Shown here piece by piece: positions 1 through 7,805 of a stretch of DNA of 64,000 nt (position 1 is the stretch's first letter; each line of letters starts with the position of its first letter). The notes beneath the pieces are model-generated. The model saw nothing but the letters and a program-made list of their open reading frames with translations. It was not told the origin of the DNA and did no database searches. The position numbers and the translations under genes are program-made. Source of the DNA: VBDM01 sp035499735 (lineage in GTDB: Bacteria; Pseudomonadota; Gammaproteobacteria; Burkholderiales; SG8-39); contig DATJYC010000078.1 in the NCBI GenBank assembly GCA_035499735.1, positions 1 to 64,000 of the forward strand. Reading direction: 5' to 3'.

Positions 1-285
1 GGAGCGTATCGTCTCGAGGTCGCGCGTCGCCACGGCCTGGCGAAAGGCGTAGTCGAGCGAGAGGACTTCCGCGGCCTGCGCAAGCTGCCGGCTGTTCTGC
101 TCGATCTGGCGGCGGAAAATCCGCTCCCCGACCGCCAGCTCGTCGCTGGTCGTGGCCCGGGCCGTGCGCGAGTTCGCGACGTCGAGCAATATGAGGGCCA
201 CGCCCTGCACGACGACCAGCAGGATCGCGAAGAAGAATACGATCCGCCACTGCAGGCTCTTCCGCAGGAACGCAAAAAATGTCAT
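1..285 (-). CDS. Sensor protein with N-terminal membrane anchor, partial
   Basis: The gene runs off the left edge of the window; 95 codons are visible from an ATG at 285. Residues 14-36 form one hydrophobic membrane segment (WRIVFFFAILLVVVQG), followed by a helical, charged stretch containing NSRQLAQAAEVLSLDYAFRQ. This juxtamembrane-plus-Cache start is typical of periplasmic sensor domains in GGDEF/EAL cyclases or nucleotide cyclases of Betaproteobacteria. The output domain lies outside the window, so the type of signalling enzyme is inferred. It is the last visible gene of a minus-strand set with the cupredoxin-like and barrel genes, 32 bases after the preceding stop. Confidence 0.6.
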   Translation of the reverse strand, partial: MTFFAFLRKSLQWRIVFFFAILLVVVQGVALILLDVANSRTARATTSDELAVGERIFRRQIEQNSRQLAQAAEVLSLDYAFRQAVATRDLETIRS

Positions 286-317
286 CGCTCGCCCGCGCGC
301 CTGTCTCCGCCGCCGCG

Positions 318-980
318 TCAATAGCGTCCGATGCCGCGGCCCGGATCGAGCCGGTGCGGCCGGAATTCCGGCTTCAACTTGAGATCCCAGGCGAGCTCCG
401 CGCGGGCTTGCCCGGTGAGATCCACCCGCGTGACGGGCTCCGCGCCCTCCATCTGCGGGTGCCACACGCGAACCGCGTAGGCGCGCTCCGGAACGTCGCG
501 CAGCAGCGCCCGCCCGTCCGGCCCCGTCTTGGCGAAGTACGGCGACTCGGTCACGTAGACGTAGGCGATCATCCAGTCGTGGATGTTGCAGCCGAGCACC
601 ACGACGCCGGGCCTGTCGAACACGACGGGCTTCGCCGGCGTGCCCGCATAAAGAGGCAGCTCGAACTGCTTGGCCGGCGAGAACGAGTAGACCTGGTGGC
701 GGATGTTGTCCTTGTTGGGGAAGAAGACCGGGGTTCCGACGAAGACCGGCTTCACGCGCGGCACGAATTCCTGGTTGATCTGGTCGACGATCTCCCGGCC
801 GGCGGACGGCGGGTGCAGGGCGACGCCTTGCAGCGGGACCGCGACCACGACGGCGTCGGCGAGGGGATTCCCGTCCTGGTCGGTCACGCTCGCCGCGAGC
901 TGCGCGGCTCCCGCCGGCCCGGAGAGCAGGGCGAGGCAGGCGAGCGCGATGCTCCTAGTAGCTGAAGACGAGGCTCGCAT
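318..980 (-). CDS. Secreted cupredoxin-like protein (methylamine-utilization type)
   Basis: A 220-residue protein with a Sec signal peptide (about 1-25, cleaved near GPAGA-AQ). The N-terminal part resembles a carboxypeptidase-regulatory beta fold (SVTDQDGNPLADAVV). The middle holds candidate type-1 copper ligands: H (DNIRHQVYSF) and the pair C/H in VVLGCNIHDWMIAYV, as in plastocyanin/azurin-like 'methylamine utilization protein' annotations. It probably acts in the periplasm. The ATG overlaps the end of the barrel gene by 26 bases. It sits between an outer-membrane barrel and a membrane sensor, a trio that looks co-transcribed. Copper binding is inferred from the motif only. Confidence 0.7.
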   Translation of the reverse strand: MRASSSATRSIALACLALLSGPAGAAQLAASVTDQDGNPLADAVVVAVPLQGVALHPPSAGREIVDQINQEFVPRVKPVFVGTPVFFPNKDNIRHQVYSFSPAKQFELPLYAGTPAKPVVFDRPGVVVLGCNIHDWMIAYVYVTESPYFAKTGPDGRALLRDVPERAYAVRVWHPQMEGAEPVTRVDLTGQARAELAWDLKLKPEFRPHRLDPGRGIGRY

Positions 981-1857
981 TGACCCGGGTGCTCTGGTAC
1001 TCGATGCCGCCCGAGGCGTAGGTGAGCGCGCGCGAGACCGCCAGGTTCACCGACGACCGGTCGCCCAGCGCGTAGCTCGCTCCTGCGAGGAACTCCCACG
1101 TCGTCGCCCCGGAAATGCGGTACGCGAAGTAGTCGGAGCCGAAGGCGGGATCGGCCGCGATCGCGTTCGAATACTCGAAGATCTCCGGTCCGATGCGCGT
1201 GCTCGCGGTGACGTCGCCCCACCTGCCCGCGACGGCGCCGAAGCCGGTCCAGCGCTCGGCGAGCGCGTAGTCCGCGCGCGCAAAAAGGTTGCGCCCCAGC
1301 ACGGTGAAGGCGTCCCCCGAGATTCCCGGCACCACGGCGGTCGCGCTGTCGGCGCGATAGCGCTCGAAGCTGCCGCCGGCCGAGAGATCCAGGCGCTCGG
1401 AAACGCGCTCGCCCCCGCGGAGGGCGACGCCCGTTCGCCAGCCGTTGCGGACGTTCTCGTCGTACCACACGTCGGCCGCATAGGCGGAGATCCTGGCCCA
1501 GGGAGCGAAGGCGCCGAGGCCGAACTTCCGCGTCCACGAGGCGGTGGCGCCGAGCGCGGCGCTGCTCATGCCGTGGAACCGCGAGAAGGCCGTCCCGCGC
1601 AGGTCGCCGGTCAGCGTCATGATGTCGCGGTCGCCCGGCGCGAACAGGAAACCGGCGGACGCCGCGGCGTTCAGCGCCGTGTCGCCGACGATGTCGGCGG
1701 CCGACAGGGCGCGCGAGAGGTTGTTGTCGTGGAACACGCCGCCTTCGGCGCTGAAAAGCTCGTCAGCCCGGGCTTCGCCCCACTTCAGCGCCAGCGCCGC
1801 GACGAGCGCGAGCAACGCAAGGGCGCTGCCCGCGTGAGCCGCGGTTGGATTCCCCAT
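955..1857 (-). CDS. Outer-membrane beta-barrel protein
   Basis: A 300-residue protein with an N-terminal signal sequence (to about ARADE, residue 31). The rest is built of alternating hydrophobic/polar strands rich in aromatic residues and glycine, ending in ...RVNASLVFSY; the terminal aromatic residue is the usual outer-membrane barrel signature. No enzyme motif is visible. It begins a minus-strand operon with the cupredoxin-like protein and the membrane sensor. A surface or secretion-related role is possible, but the substrate is unknown. A TATAGT -10-like hexamer lies at 1902-1907. Confidence 0.65.
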   Translation of the reverse strand: MGNPTAAHAGSALALLALVAALALKWGEARADELFSAEGGVFHDNNLSRALSAADIVGDTALNAAASAGFLFAPGDRDIMTLTGDLRGTAFSRFHGMSSAALGATASWTRKFGLGAFAPWARISAYAADVWYDENVRNGWRTGVALRGGERVSERLDLSAGGSFERYRADSATAVVPGISGDAFTVLGRNLFARADYALAERWTGFGAVAGRWGDVTASTRIGPEIFEYSNAIAADPAFGSDYFAYRISGATTWEFLAGASYALGDRSSVNLAVSRALTYASGGIEYQSTRVNASLVFSY

Positions 1858-1920
1858 GGTGTCGAATTCCCCCGACCGGCGATGCCGGTTTGGCCAGCCA
1901 GACTATACAGACCCCTTGGG

Positions 1921-1945
1921 GGCGCAGTCTATTCCAGACTGCGCC
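1921..1945 (-). promoter_or_regulatory. Perfect inverted repeat between Bug gene and barrel gene
   Basis: Arms GGCGCAGTCT (1921-1930) and AGACTGCGCC (1936-1945) flank the five bases ATTCC, giving a perfect 10-bp stem. It lies 23 bases after the stop of the upstream Bug gene and about 30 bases upstream of the TATAGT hexamer (1902-1907) of the barrel gene. No T-run follows on the minus strand, so an operator or activator site is as likely as a terminator. Confidence 0.45.
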
Positions 1946-1968
1946 TCGCGCAAGCTCCGGCCCGCGGT

Positions 1969-2934
1969 TCAGTCGGGTTTCGCGCCGGTTTCGCGCACGA
2001 CCTTTGCCCATTTGACGATCTCGGCCTTCACGTAGTCCGCGGCCTGCTGCGGCGTCCCGCCAACCGGGTCGAAGGCGTTCGCGGCGAGCCGCTCGCGCAC
2101 GTCGGCGGCATCGAGGGCGCGGTTCACGGCGGCGTTCAGCTTCTGCGCGATCGGGGCCGGCGTTCCGGCGGGCAGAAACACGCCCACCCAGGTGTAGTCC
2201 TCCACGCCGGGAAATCCCTCCTCGGCGAGCGTCGGCACGTCGGGCAGGGCCGGAATGCGCTTGGCGCTCGAGACCGCGAGGGCGCGCAGTTTGCCCGCCT
2301 TCACCTGGGGCAGCGGCCCGGAGATCGCCATGCAGCCGATGGGCGGCTCGCCCTGGACGACCGCCGTGACGGCGAGGCCGGCGCCGCGGAAGTGAACCGG
2401 GGTGACGTCGAGCTTGGCGAGGACGCGCAGGACGTTCTCGCCGGTGAGGTGCGGCGTCGTGCCGCTCCCCGGGGAAGCGAAGGCGATCTGCTTGCCCCGG
2501 GACTCCTTGATGAGCTCTCGCAGGGTGCGCGCCGGGTCGTTCGCGGTGACGATGATCATGTTGGGCTGCGAGGCGGCGGTCGCCACCGCGATGAAATCGC
2601 GCTCGGCGTCGTAGCCCGGGTTCTCGTACAGGCTCATGTTCACCACGATCGCCGAGGAGGTCGTGAGCAGCGTGTAGCCGTCGGGCGCGGATTTCGCGAC
2701 GACAGCCGCGCCGATGTTGCCGCCGGCGCCGGTGCGGTTCTCGACCACGAACTGCTGGCCGAAGGCGTCGGCGAGCTTCACGCCAAGGATGCGCGCGATG
2801 ATGTCGACCGGCCCGCCCGGGGCGAAGGGCACGACGATGCGCACCGGCTTGCTCGGCCACTCCTGCGCGCAGCAGGCCGCGGCGAACAGCCATGCCGCGG
2901 CGAGCGCGAGGGCTCGAACAGCGTTTCTTCTCAT
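1969..2934 (-). CDS. Bug-family tripartite tricarboxylate transporter substrate-binding protein
   Basis: A 321-residue periplasmic binding protein of the TctC/Bug family. The signal peptide ends near CCAQ. The family core follows: VRIVVPFAPGGPVDIIAR, FVVENRTGAGGNIG and APDGYTLL. Bug proteins bind carboxylates or other small organic acids between two lobes. The ATG at 2934 was preferred to the GTG at 2940 because GAGGAGG stands six bases before it. It is transcribed divergently from the cyclase/ThDP enzyme pair, so their products may share a pathway. No TctAB membrane partner is in view, as is usual for Bug genes in Burkholderiales. The ligand cannot be predicted. Confidence 0.9.
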   Translation of the reverse strand: MRRNAVRALALAAAWLFAAACCAQEWPSKPVRIVVPFAPGGPVDIIARILGVKLADAFGQQFVVENRTGAGGNIGAAVVAKSAPDGYTLLTTSSAIVVNMSLYENPGYDAERDFIAVATAASQPNMIIVTANDPARTLRELIKESRGKQIAFASPGSGTTPHLTGENVLRVLAKLDVTPVHFRGAGLAVTAVVQGEPPIGCMAISGPLPQVKAGKLRALAVSSAKRIPALPDVPTLAEEGFPGVEDYTWVGVFLPAGTPAPIAQKLNAAVNRALDAADVRERLAANAFDPVGGTPQQAADYVKAEIVKWAKVVRETGAKPD

Positions 2935-3052
2935 GACCACCCTCCTCGGGACATCTTATCACCGCCCGCGCGGCTCGACCTCCGCGGGCCGCGTGCGATA
3001 AAGTAGAACACCCCGTCCTCTTTCACGAATACGAATCGAACAAGGACTTCCC

Positions 3053-4024
3053 ATGCCTGCGCGCAAGCTTACCCGACAAGACCTCCGCGACGCCGCGGAA
3101 AAGTACAAGAATTGGGGCAAATGGGGGCCAGCGGACGAGATCGGCACGCTCAACTACACCAGCCCCGAAGACATCGTTGCCGCGGCGCGCCTGGTGAAGA
3201 AGGGCAAGGTGATCTCGCTCGCGCTCAACTTCGACAACGCGGGGCCGCAGGGCGCGAAGAGCAAGTACCCGGCGATGGGGCGGATCAACCCGGTGCACAC
3301 CATGCTGCGCACCGGCACCGACGCCTACTCGGGCGTGCTCGACCACCGCGGCATCCGCGCGGCCGACGACATGGTGGTCATGCCCCTGCAGTGCGGCACG
3401 CAATGGGACGGCCTGGGCCATGTGTTCTACGAGAACTCGATGTGGAACGGCTACGACTGCCGGGAGGTGACCTCGAACGGCGCGCAGAAATGCGGCATCG
3501 AGAAAACCAAGAACCGCATGGTGGGGCGAGGCGTGTTCCTCGACGTGCCGCGGGCCCTGGGGAAGAAGGTTCTCGACGACGGCTACGGCATCACCGTGGC
3601 CGATCTCGACCGGACGGCGAAGGCGCAGGGCGTCTCCGTGAAGCGCGGCGACTTCGTCGTCGTTCGCACCGGGCAGATGGAGGCGAAGCTCGAGGCGGGC
3701 AGCTGGGACGGCTATCCCGGCGGCGACGCGCCTGGCTTCGCCTTCGAGACGCTCGAATGGATACAGCGCACCCAGCTCGCCGCGCTCGCCTCCGACACCT
3801 GGGGCTGCGAGGTGCGTCCCAACGAGACCGAGCCCGGCGTCAACCAGCCCTGGCACTGGATCACCATCCCCATCATGGGCATGACGATGGGCGAGATCTT
3901 CTACGTGAAGGACCTCGCCGAGGACTGCGCCGCCGACAAGGTCTACGAGTTCCTGTTCGTCGCCCCCGCGATCCCGATCACCGGTGCAGTGGGCTCGCCG
4001 ACGAACCCGCTCGCGATCAAGTAG
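3053..4024 (+). CDS. Cyclase-family (kynurenine-formamidase-like) metal-dependent hydrolase
   Basis: A 323-residue protein of the cyclase family (PF04199-type), whose members hydrolyse amide, ester or lactone bonds using a metal bound by an HxGTHxDxxxH motif. Here the motif reads QCGTQWDGLGH (about residues 114-124): the aspartate and last histidine remain, but two histidines of the classic motif are replaced by Cys/Gln. This CGTQWDGLGH version occurs in a known subgroup. An AAGGAC ribosome site precedes the ATG. The ThDP enzyme starts two bases after its stop, so the two are co-transcribed, with a divergent Bug gene upstream. Confidence 0.82.
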   Translation: MPARKLTRQDLRDAAEKYKNWGKWGPADEIGTLNYTSPEDIVAAARLVKKGKVISLALNFDNAGPQGAKSKYPAMGRINPVHTMLRTGTDAYSGVLDHRGIRAADDMVVMPLQCGTQWDGLGHVFYENSMWNGYDCREVTSNGAQKCGIEKTKNRMVGRGVFLDVPRALGKKVLDDGYGITVADLDRTAKAQGVSVKRGDFVVVRTGQMEAKLEAGSWDGYPGGDAPGFAFETLEWIQRTQLAALASDTWGCEVRPNETEPGVNQPWHWITIPIMGMTMGEIFYVKDLAEDCAADKVYEFLFVAPAIPITGAVGSPTNPLAIK

Positions 4025-4026
4025 CC

Positions 4027-5703
4027 ATGGCAAGAATGACCGGAGCGCAGTGCCTCGCCGACATGCTCGCGGGCTACGGCGTATCGCACGTCTTCATGGT
4101 GCCGGCGGTGCTGCGGCGGACTTTCGCCGAGATGGAGATGCGCACCAAGATCAAGCGCATTCACACGCACGGGGAGAAGTCGGCTGCGTACATGGCAGAC
4201 GGCTACGCGCGCGCCTCGGGCAGGCCCGGGGTGTGCATGGCGCAGGTGATCGGCGCGCTCAACCTCGCCGCGGGGCTGCGCGACGCGCACCTCGCGCATT
4301 CACCCGTGATCGCGTTCACCGGCGGGCGCGACCCGAAGACGAAATTCCGCAAGGTCTACCAGGAAGTCGACGACGTGCCGGCGTTCGAGCCGGTGACGAA
4401 GCTCAATGCGACGGTGGACGAAGTATCGCGCTTTCCCGACATGGTGCGCCAGGCCTTCCGCGTCGCGGTGTCGGGCACGCCGGGACCGGTGCACCTGCAG
4501 TTCCGCGGCAACGAGGGGCAGGTCGACGCCGAGGAGGCGGACATCGAGCCGCTCGTCGAGGGACAGTTCGCGCGAGTGCCGCCTTTCCGGCCCGAGCCCG
4601 ACGCGGGGAGCATCGTCGCGGCGGTCGATGTCCTCGAGCGCGCCGTGCGGCCGGTGATCGTCGCGGGCGGCGGCGTGCGCGCCTCGGGAGCGGGCAGGGA
4701 GCTGGTCGCGCTCGCCGAGAAGCTTGCGATCCCGGTGGCGACGTCGCTGAACGGCAAGGACTCGATTCCCGGAGTGCATCCGCTGTCGGTGGGCGTGTGC
4801 GGCACGTATTCACGGGAAAGTGCCAATAGAGTGATCGGCCAGGCGGACCTCGTCTGTTTCGTGGGCACCGAGACCGGCGGAATGACGACGCACTTCTGGG
4901 CGGTGCCGAAGATCGGCACGCCGGCGATCCAGATCGACATCGATCCCGAGGCACTGGGCCGCAACTACCCGCTCAAAGCCTCGGTGCTCGGCGACGCAAG
5001 AGTGGTGCTCGCAAGGATGGCCGAGCGCGCCGACGCGAGGACCGCGGCCAAGCGAAGGCCCTGGGTCGAGCAGGCGCAGGGCGTCTGCCGCGAATGGCAC
5101 GCGAAGGTCAAGCCCATGCTCGAGTCCGACGCCGTGCCGATCCGTCCCGAGCGCATGTGCGCCGAGCTCACCAGGCACGTCCCGGACGACGGCATCGTGC
5201 TCGTCGACACCGGCCACGCAGGCATGTGGATGGGCGGAATGTACGACCTGCGCGCGGCTACGCAGAGCTACATGCGCTCGGCCGGCCACCTCGGCTGGGC
5301 GTTCTCGGCGGGCCTGGGCGCGAAGTGCGCCTGCCCGGACCGGCCGGTCGTCGTGTTCACCGGCGACGCGGGATTCTGGTACCACGTCGCGGAGATCGAG
5401 ACGGCGGTGCGCTGGAAGATCAACTCGGTGACCGTGGTGAACAACAACGCGAGCGGCAACCAGAGCAAGCGCGGCTTCGACCGCGTCTACGGCGGCGAGC
5501 AGACCGAGCAGGCGAGGGAGCTGTGGACCTACCGCATGGTGAACTTCGCGAAAGTCGCCGAGGACATCGGCGCGCTCGGCATCCGCGTCGAGAAGCCGGC
5601 CGAGCTCGGCCCCGCGATCCAGCGCGCGCTCAAGGCCGACCGGCCTGCGATCGTCGACGTCGCGACCGACATCGACGCGCTCGCGCCGGTCGCGGTGACG
5701 TGA
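4027..5703 (+). CDS. Thiamine-diphosphate-dependent enzyme (acetolactate synthase/decarboxylase type)
   Basis: A 558-residue enzyme with the three domains of the acetolactate synthase/benzoylformate decarboxylase family. The catalytic Glu is in IHTHGEKSAAYMADGYAR (E50), the middle domain spans about 190-330, and the C-terminal ThDP-binding stretch GDAGFWYHV...VNNNASGN lies near 446-475. The usual GDG reads GDA. Normally this fold decarboxylates or ligates 2-oxoacids; the substrate here is unknown. The ATG follows the cyclase stop by two bases, with a second in-frame ATG at codon 4. The longer reading frame upstream is a shadow of the cyclase gene. Confidence 0.85.
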   Translation: MARMTGAQCLADMLAGYGVSHVFMVPAVLRRTFAEMEMRTKIKRIHTHGEKSAAYMADGYARASGRPGVCMAQVIGALNLAAGLRDAHLAHSPVIAFTGGRDPKTKFRKVYQEVDDVPAFEPVTKLNATVDEVSRFPDMVRQAFRVAVSGTPGPVHLQFRGNEGQVDAEEADIEPLVEGQFARVPPFRPEPDAGSIVAAVDVLERAVRPVIVAGGGVRASGAGRELVALAEKLAIPVATSLNGKDSIPGVHPLSVGVCGTYSRESANRVIGQADLVCFVGTETGGMTTHFWAVPKIGTPAIQIDIDPEALGRNYPLKASVLGDARVVLARMAERADARTAAKRRPWVEQAQGVCREWHAKVKPMLESDAVPIRPERMCAELTRHVPDDGIVLVDTGHAGMWMGGMYDLRAATQSYMRSAGHLGWAFSAGLGAKCACPDRPVVVFTGDAGFWYHVAEIETAVRWKINSVTVVNNNASGNQSKRGFDRVYGGEQTEQARELWTYRMVNFAKVAEDIGALGIRVEKPAELGPAIQRALKADRPAIVDVATDIDALAPVAVT

Positions 5704-5713
5704 CCGAGCGTGC

Positions 5714-5719
5714 TAGAAT
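5714..5719 (+). promoter_or_regulatory. Extended -10 element before tRNA-Lys
   Basis: TGCTAGAAT (5711-5719) matches an extended -10 (TGn plus TAGAAT), about 37 bases upstream of the mature tRNA 5' end. No clear -35 is seen. This would allow the tRNA to be transcribed independently of the preceding operon. Confidence 0.4.
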
Positions 5720-5755
5720 TCGCCCGCAGTTTCCACTCGGCAAATCCGGCTCAAA

Positions 5756-5831
5756 GGGGCGTTAGCTCAGCTGGTAGAGCAGCGGACTCTTAATCCGTTG
5801 GTCGTAGGTTCGATCCCTACACGCCCTACCA
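5756..5831 (+). tRNA. tRNA-Lys(CTT)
   Basis: A full 76-base cloverleaf. The acceptor GGGGCGT (5756-5762) pairs with ACGCCCT (5821-5827), including one G-U pair. It has a D arm GCTC...GAGC, an anticodon stem GCGGA/TCCGT with loop CTCTTAA giving anticodon CTT, a T arm GTAGG/CCTAC with TTCGATC, the discriminator A and an encoded CCA. It resembles E. coli tRNA-Lys closely apart from the anticodon. It stands alone between the ThDP enzyme and the FNR-box promoter, and I see no repeat of its 3' end nearby that would mark an integrated element. Confidence 0.96.
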
Positions 5832-5862
5832 CGCTTCTCCCGGCGCCGGAACCGCACGGTTC

Positions 5863-5903
5863 TTGATTTGGATCAACATCGCGCCTGCGCCACAATCTAG
5901 ATT
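5863..5903 (+). promoter_or_regulatory. Perfect FNR/ANR box with class II promoter spacing
   Basis: TTGATTTGGATCAA (5863-5876) matches the FNR consensus TTGAT-N4-ATCAA at every fixed base. A TAGATT hexamer at 5898-5903 could be the -10, placing transcription start near 5910 and the box centre near -41, the class II activation position. No separate -35 is needed in such promoters. It lies about 78 bases before the ATG of the small membrane protein, so that gene is predicted to be induced at low oxygen. Confidence 0.72.
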
Positions 5904-5953
5904 GGACTGGTGAATCTCGTTTCACGGTCTTGGTTGGCGAGAGGAGGTGCGCA

Positions 5954-6247
5954 ATGACGACCAAACCCGGTAGGTGGACTGCTCTCGCGTATGGACTCTG
6001 CGCCGCGACGCTCGCCGGCGCGCAGCAGTGGCCCGTGGGCGACCCCGCGCTGTACTCGCCCGAGCCCATGCCGATGTGGGGCTGGGTTTCCGGATGGATC
6101 GTTCCGCTGCTGTTGCTCTTGGTCGTTGCGGCGGCGGGCGCCGGAATGTTCTTCCTGGTGCACAGGGCGAGCCAACATCCGCACCATTGGCCCAGGATCC
6201 ACCTCAATCGCGGCGGCGCCGCGATTCGGCGGCAAGACAAACGCTGA
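5954..6247 (+). CDS. Small membrane protein, oxygen-regulated (predicted)
   Basis: A 97-residue protein of unknown family. The N-terminus looks like a signal peptide (ALAYGLCAATLAGAQQ). A proline- and tryptophan-rich stretch follows (PEPMPMWGWVSGW), then one strong membrane segment (about 54-76, IVPLLLLLVVAAAGAGMFFL) and a basic, histidine-containing tail. The ATG at 5954 was chosen for the GAGGAGGT site seven bases upstream, not the earlier in-frame start at 5930. It follows a perfect FNR box. Converging with it is a heme-binding receptor gene, which hints at a respiratory or redox setting. I do not recognise its function. Confidence 0.7.
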   Translation: MTTKPGRWTALAYGLCAATLAGAQQWPVGDPALYSPEPMPMWGWVSGWIVPLLLLLVVAAAGAGMFFLVHRASQHPHHWPRIHLNRGGAAIRRQDKR

Positions 6248-6271
6248 AGCGGATTTCCTAGCCTCGCGGCG

Positions 6272-7159
6272 CTATTGGTGGTCCGCCGCCTTGACCAGGG
6301 TCTCGATGCTCTGCCGCATCCGGTTGAACGACCGCGCGAGGAGCGCGACCTCGTCCTTGCCCGACTCGGGCAGCTCCAGGTGCGCCTCGTCGGCCGAGCT
6401 CCGTCTTCCAGCGCTCAGGCGATCGGCCGCGGCGGAAACGCGCCTGACCGGACGCACGATGAGGAAGTAGAGCATCAGGTTCAGGATGATGAAGATCGCC
6501 ACGAACACCGCGGCCAGCGACAGCATGAAGGTCCGGAACGCGTGGTGGGCGTTCGCGATCGGCAGCGACATCGGCACCGACACAATCTGCGCGCCGATGA
6601 CCTCGTTCAGCTGCCAGCCGAACCCCTTGTCCGTGCCGTAGAGCTTCACCATGGACACCGGCGCTGCCTCGGGCGTGCTGTGGCAGGCGAGGCAGGCGGC
6701 GTCCTTGATCCGGAACGGCCGCGCGAGGAACAGCGAGGGTCCCGACGCGGAGGCGCGCACGCCCGAGTGCTCGGCGAGCGCGGAATTGCCCCGGAACTCG
6801 TTGACGATCTCCGCCTCCCAGTTGTCGGCCTTGTCGCGCGGGTTGGTGGGGTTGAGGGCGGCTTCCTTGTAGATGTAGTCGGTGTATTTCATGCGCAGCT
6901 GGTTCATCATCTCGGTGGCCGCGAACGCCGGCACGCTCTCGGGCAGGAACTCGTCTTCCTTCTGCGCCAGCCGGCTGCGCACGTGGCCGACGGTGTAGGC
7001 GCGCATCGACAGCGCGGCTTCCATCATCAGCCCGGCGTTGCGCAGCACCTCGTCCCGGGCGTTCTTCTGCAGCAGGTTGTAGGACACGTACGCGGATGCC
7101 GCGAAGCCCACCGCGAATACGATCAAGAGCGCCAGATTGAATTTCAGCCGAAGACCCAT
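6272..7159 (-). CDS. DUF3365 heme-binding periplasmic sensor with HAMP domain
   Basis: A 295-residue membrane protein. TM1 is near residues 7-27 and TM2 near 195-220, with a HAMP-like region from about 222 to 290. The periplasmic part is a Tll0287-like (DUF3365) Cache/PAS domain carrying one c-type heme motif, CLACH (in KDAACLACHS). No kinase, cyclase or methyl-accepting domain follows; the protein ends soon after HAMP. The family is thought to sense redox state or a gas through heme. The start at 7159 was chosen for the GGAGAGGG site before it. The partner carrying the output signal is not in view. Confidence 0.8.
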   Translation of the reverse strand: MGLRLKFNLALLIVFAVGFAASAYVSYNLLQKNARDEVLRNAGLMMEAALSMRAYTVGHVRSRLAQKEDEFLPESVPAFAATEMMNQLRMKYTDYIYKEAALNPTNPRDKADNWEAEIVNEFRGNSALAEHSGVRASASGPSLFLARPFRIKDAACLACHSTPEAAPVSMVKLYGTDKGFGWQLNEVIGAQIVSVPMSLPIANAHHAFRTFMLSLAAVFVAIFIILNLMLYFLIVRPVRRVSAAADRLSAGRRSSADEAHLELPESGKDEVALLARSFNRMRQSIETLVKAADHQ

Positions 7160-7302
7160 TGACCCTCTCCTTTTCTTCGTTGTTGGCCCGTCCCGCGTAT
7201 ACCCGTTGAGAGCAAGAGTTATTCCAGGACTGGGGCGGCTTTCGACGGAATGTCCCAAAAATTACCGCCCGGTTGCGGTAGGCCGACCGTCATATTCCTG
7301 AA

Positions 7303-7731
7303 ATGGGACGGCGGATTCCCGTGTTTACTCCCATGCAGGCGCGAGGGGGGGCCATACCGCACACCGTCAAGCACGATCGCCGGACCGGCATCGCCGAGCT
7401 GGCCTTCCACGGGCCGATCACCCGCCATGACCTCCGGGCCTCGACGGCCGAATGCGCCGGCCTACAGCGCAAGGCGGGAGTGAGGAGATTCCTCATCGAT
7501 GCGAACGGATGGGAAGTGACCGCCTCGTTCTTCGACCTCGTCGCGCTGCCGGAGGAGCAGTACGTCGACGAAGGGTTCGATCCGCTCAGCCGCATCGCTG
7601 TGATCCTTCCCACCTCGCCGAAGGCCGTCGAGGCCGCGCAGTTCTACAGGACCGCGTGCGCGAACCGCGGCTGGAATGTGCAGACGTTTGCCGGGCGCGA
7701 GGCCGCGCTCGAGTGGCTGATGCGGACGTAG
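7303..7731 (+). CDS. Hypothetical protein, STAS/SpoIIAA-like
   Basis: A 142-residue soluble protein. The layout (VKHDRRTGIAELAFHGPIT, then RRFLIDANGWEVTASFFDLVALPEEQY and a C-terminal ALEWLM helix) resembles SpoIIAA-like/STAS proteins common in proteobacteria, which often pair with signalling proteins. The start is uncertain: neither ATG 7303 nor the in-frame ATG at 7333 has a clear ribosome site. It is divergent from the heme sensor. Function unknown. Confidence 0.6.
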   Translation: MGRRIPVFTPMQARGGAIPHTVKHDRRTGIAELAFHGPITRHDLRASTAECAGLQRKAGVRRFLIDANGWEVTASFFDLVALPEEQYVDEGFDPLSRIAVILPTSPKAVEAAQFYRTACANRGWNVQTFAGREAALEWLMRT

Positions 7732-7805
7732 TTTTCCCCCTTGTAGCGGCACGGGGGAGCGAGTAGCATGCCCATCCCTTTCGCGAAAAGAAGATGGAAG
7801 ATGGA

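Noticed and set aside
703..3006. Very long open frame of 767 codons on the plus strand
   Set aside because: It is the antisense of the Bug, barrel and cupredoxin-like genes; high GC keeps such frames open and its product is arginine-rich without any domain.
5756..5831. tRNA-Lys as an integration site for a genomic island
   Set aside because: No integrase gene and no direct repeat of the tRNA 3' end was found in the following sequence.
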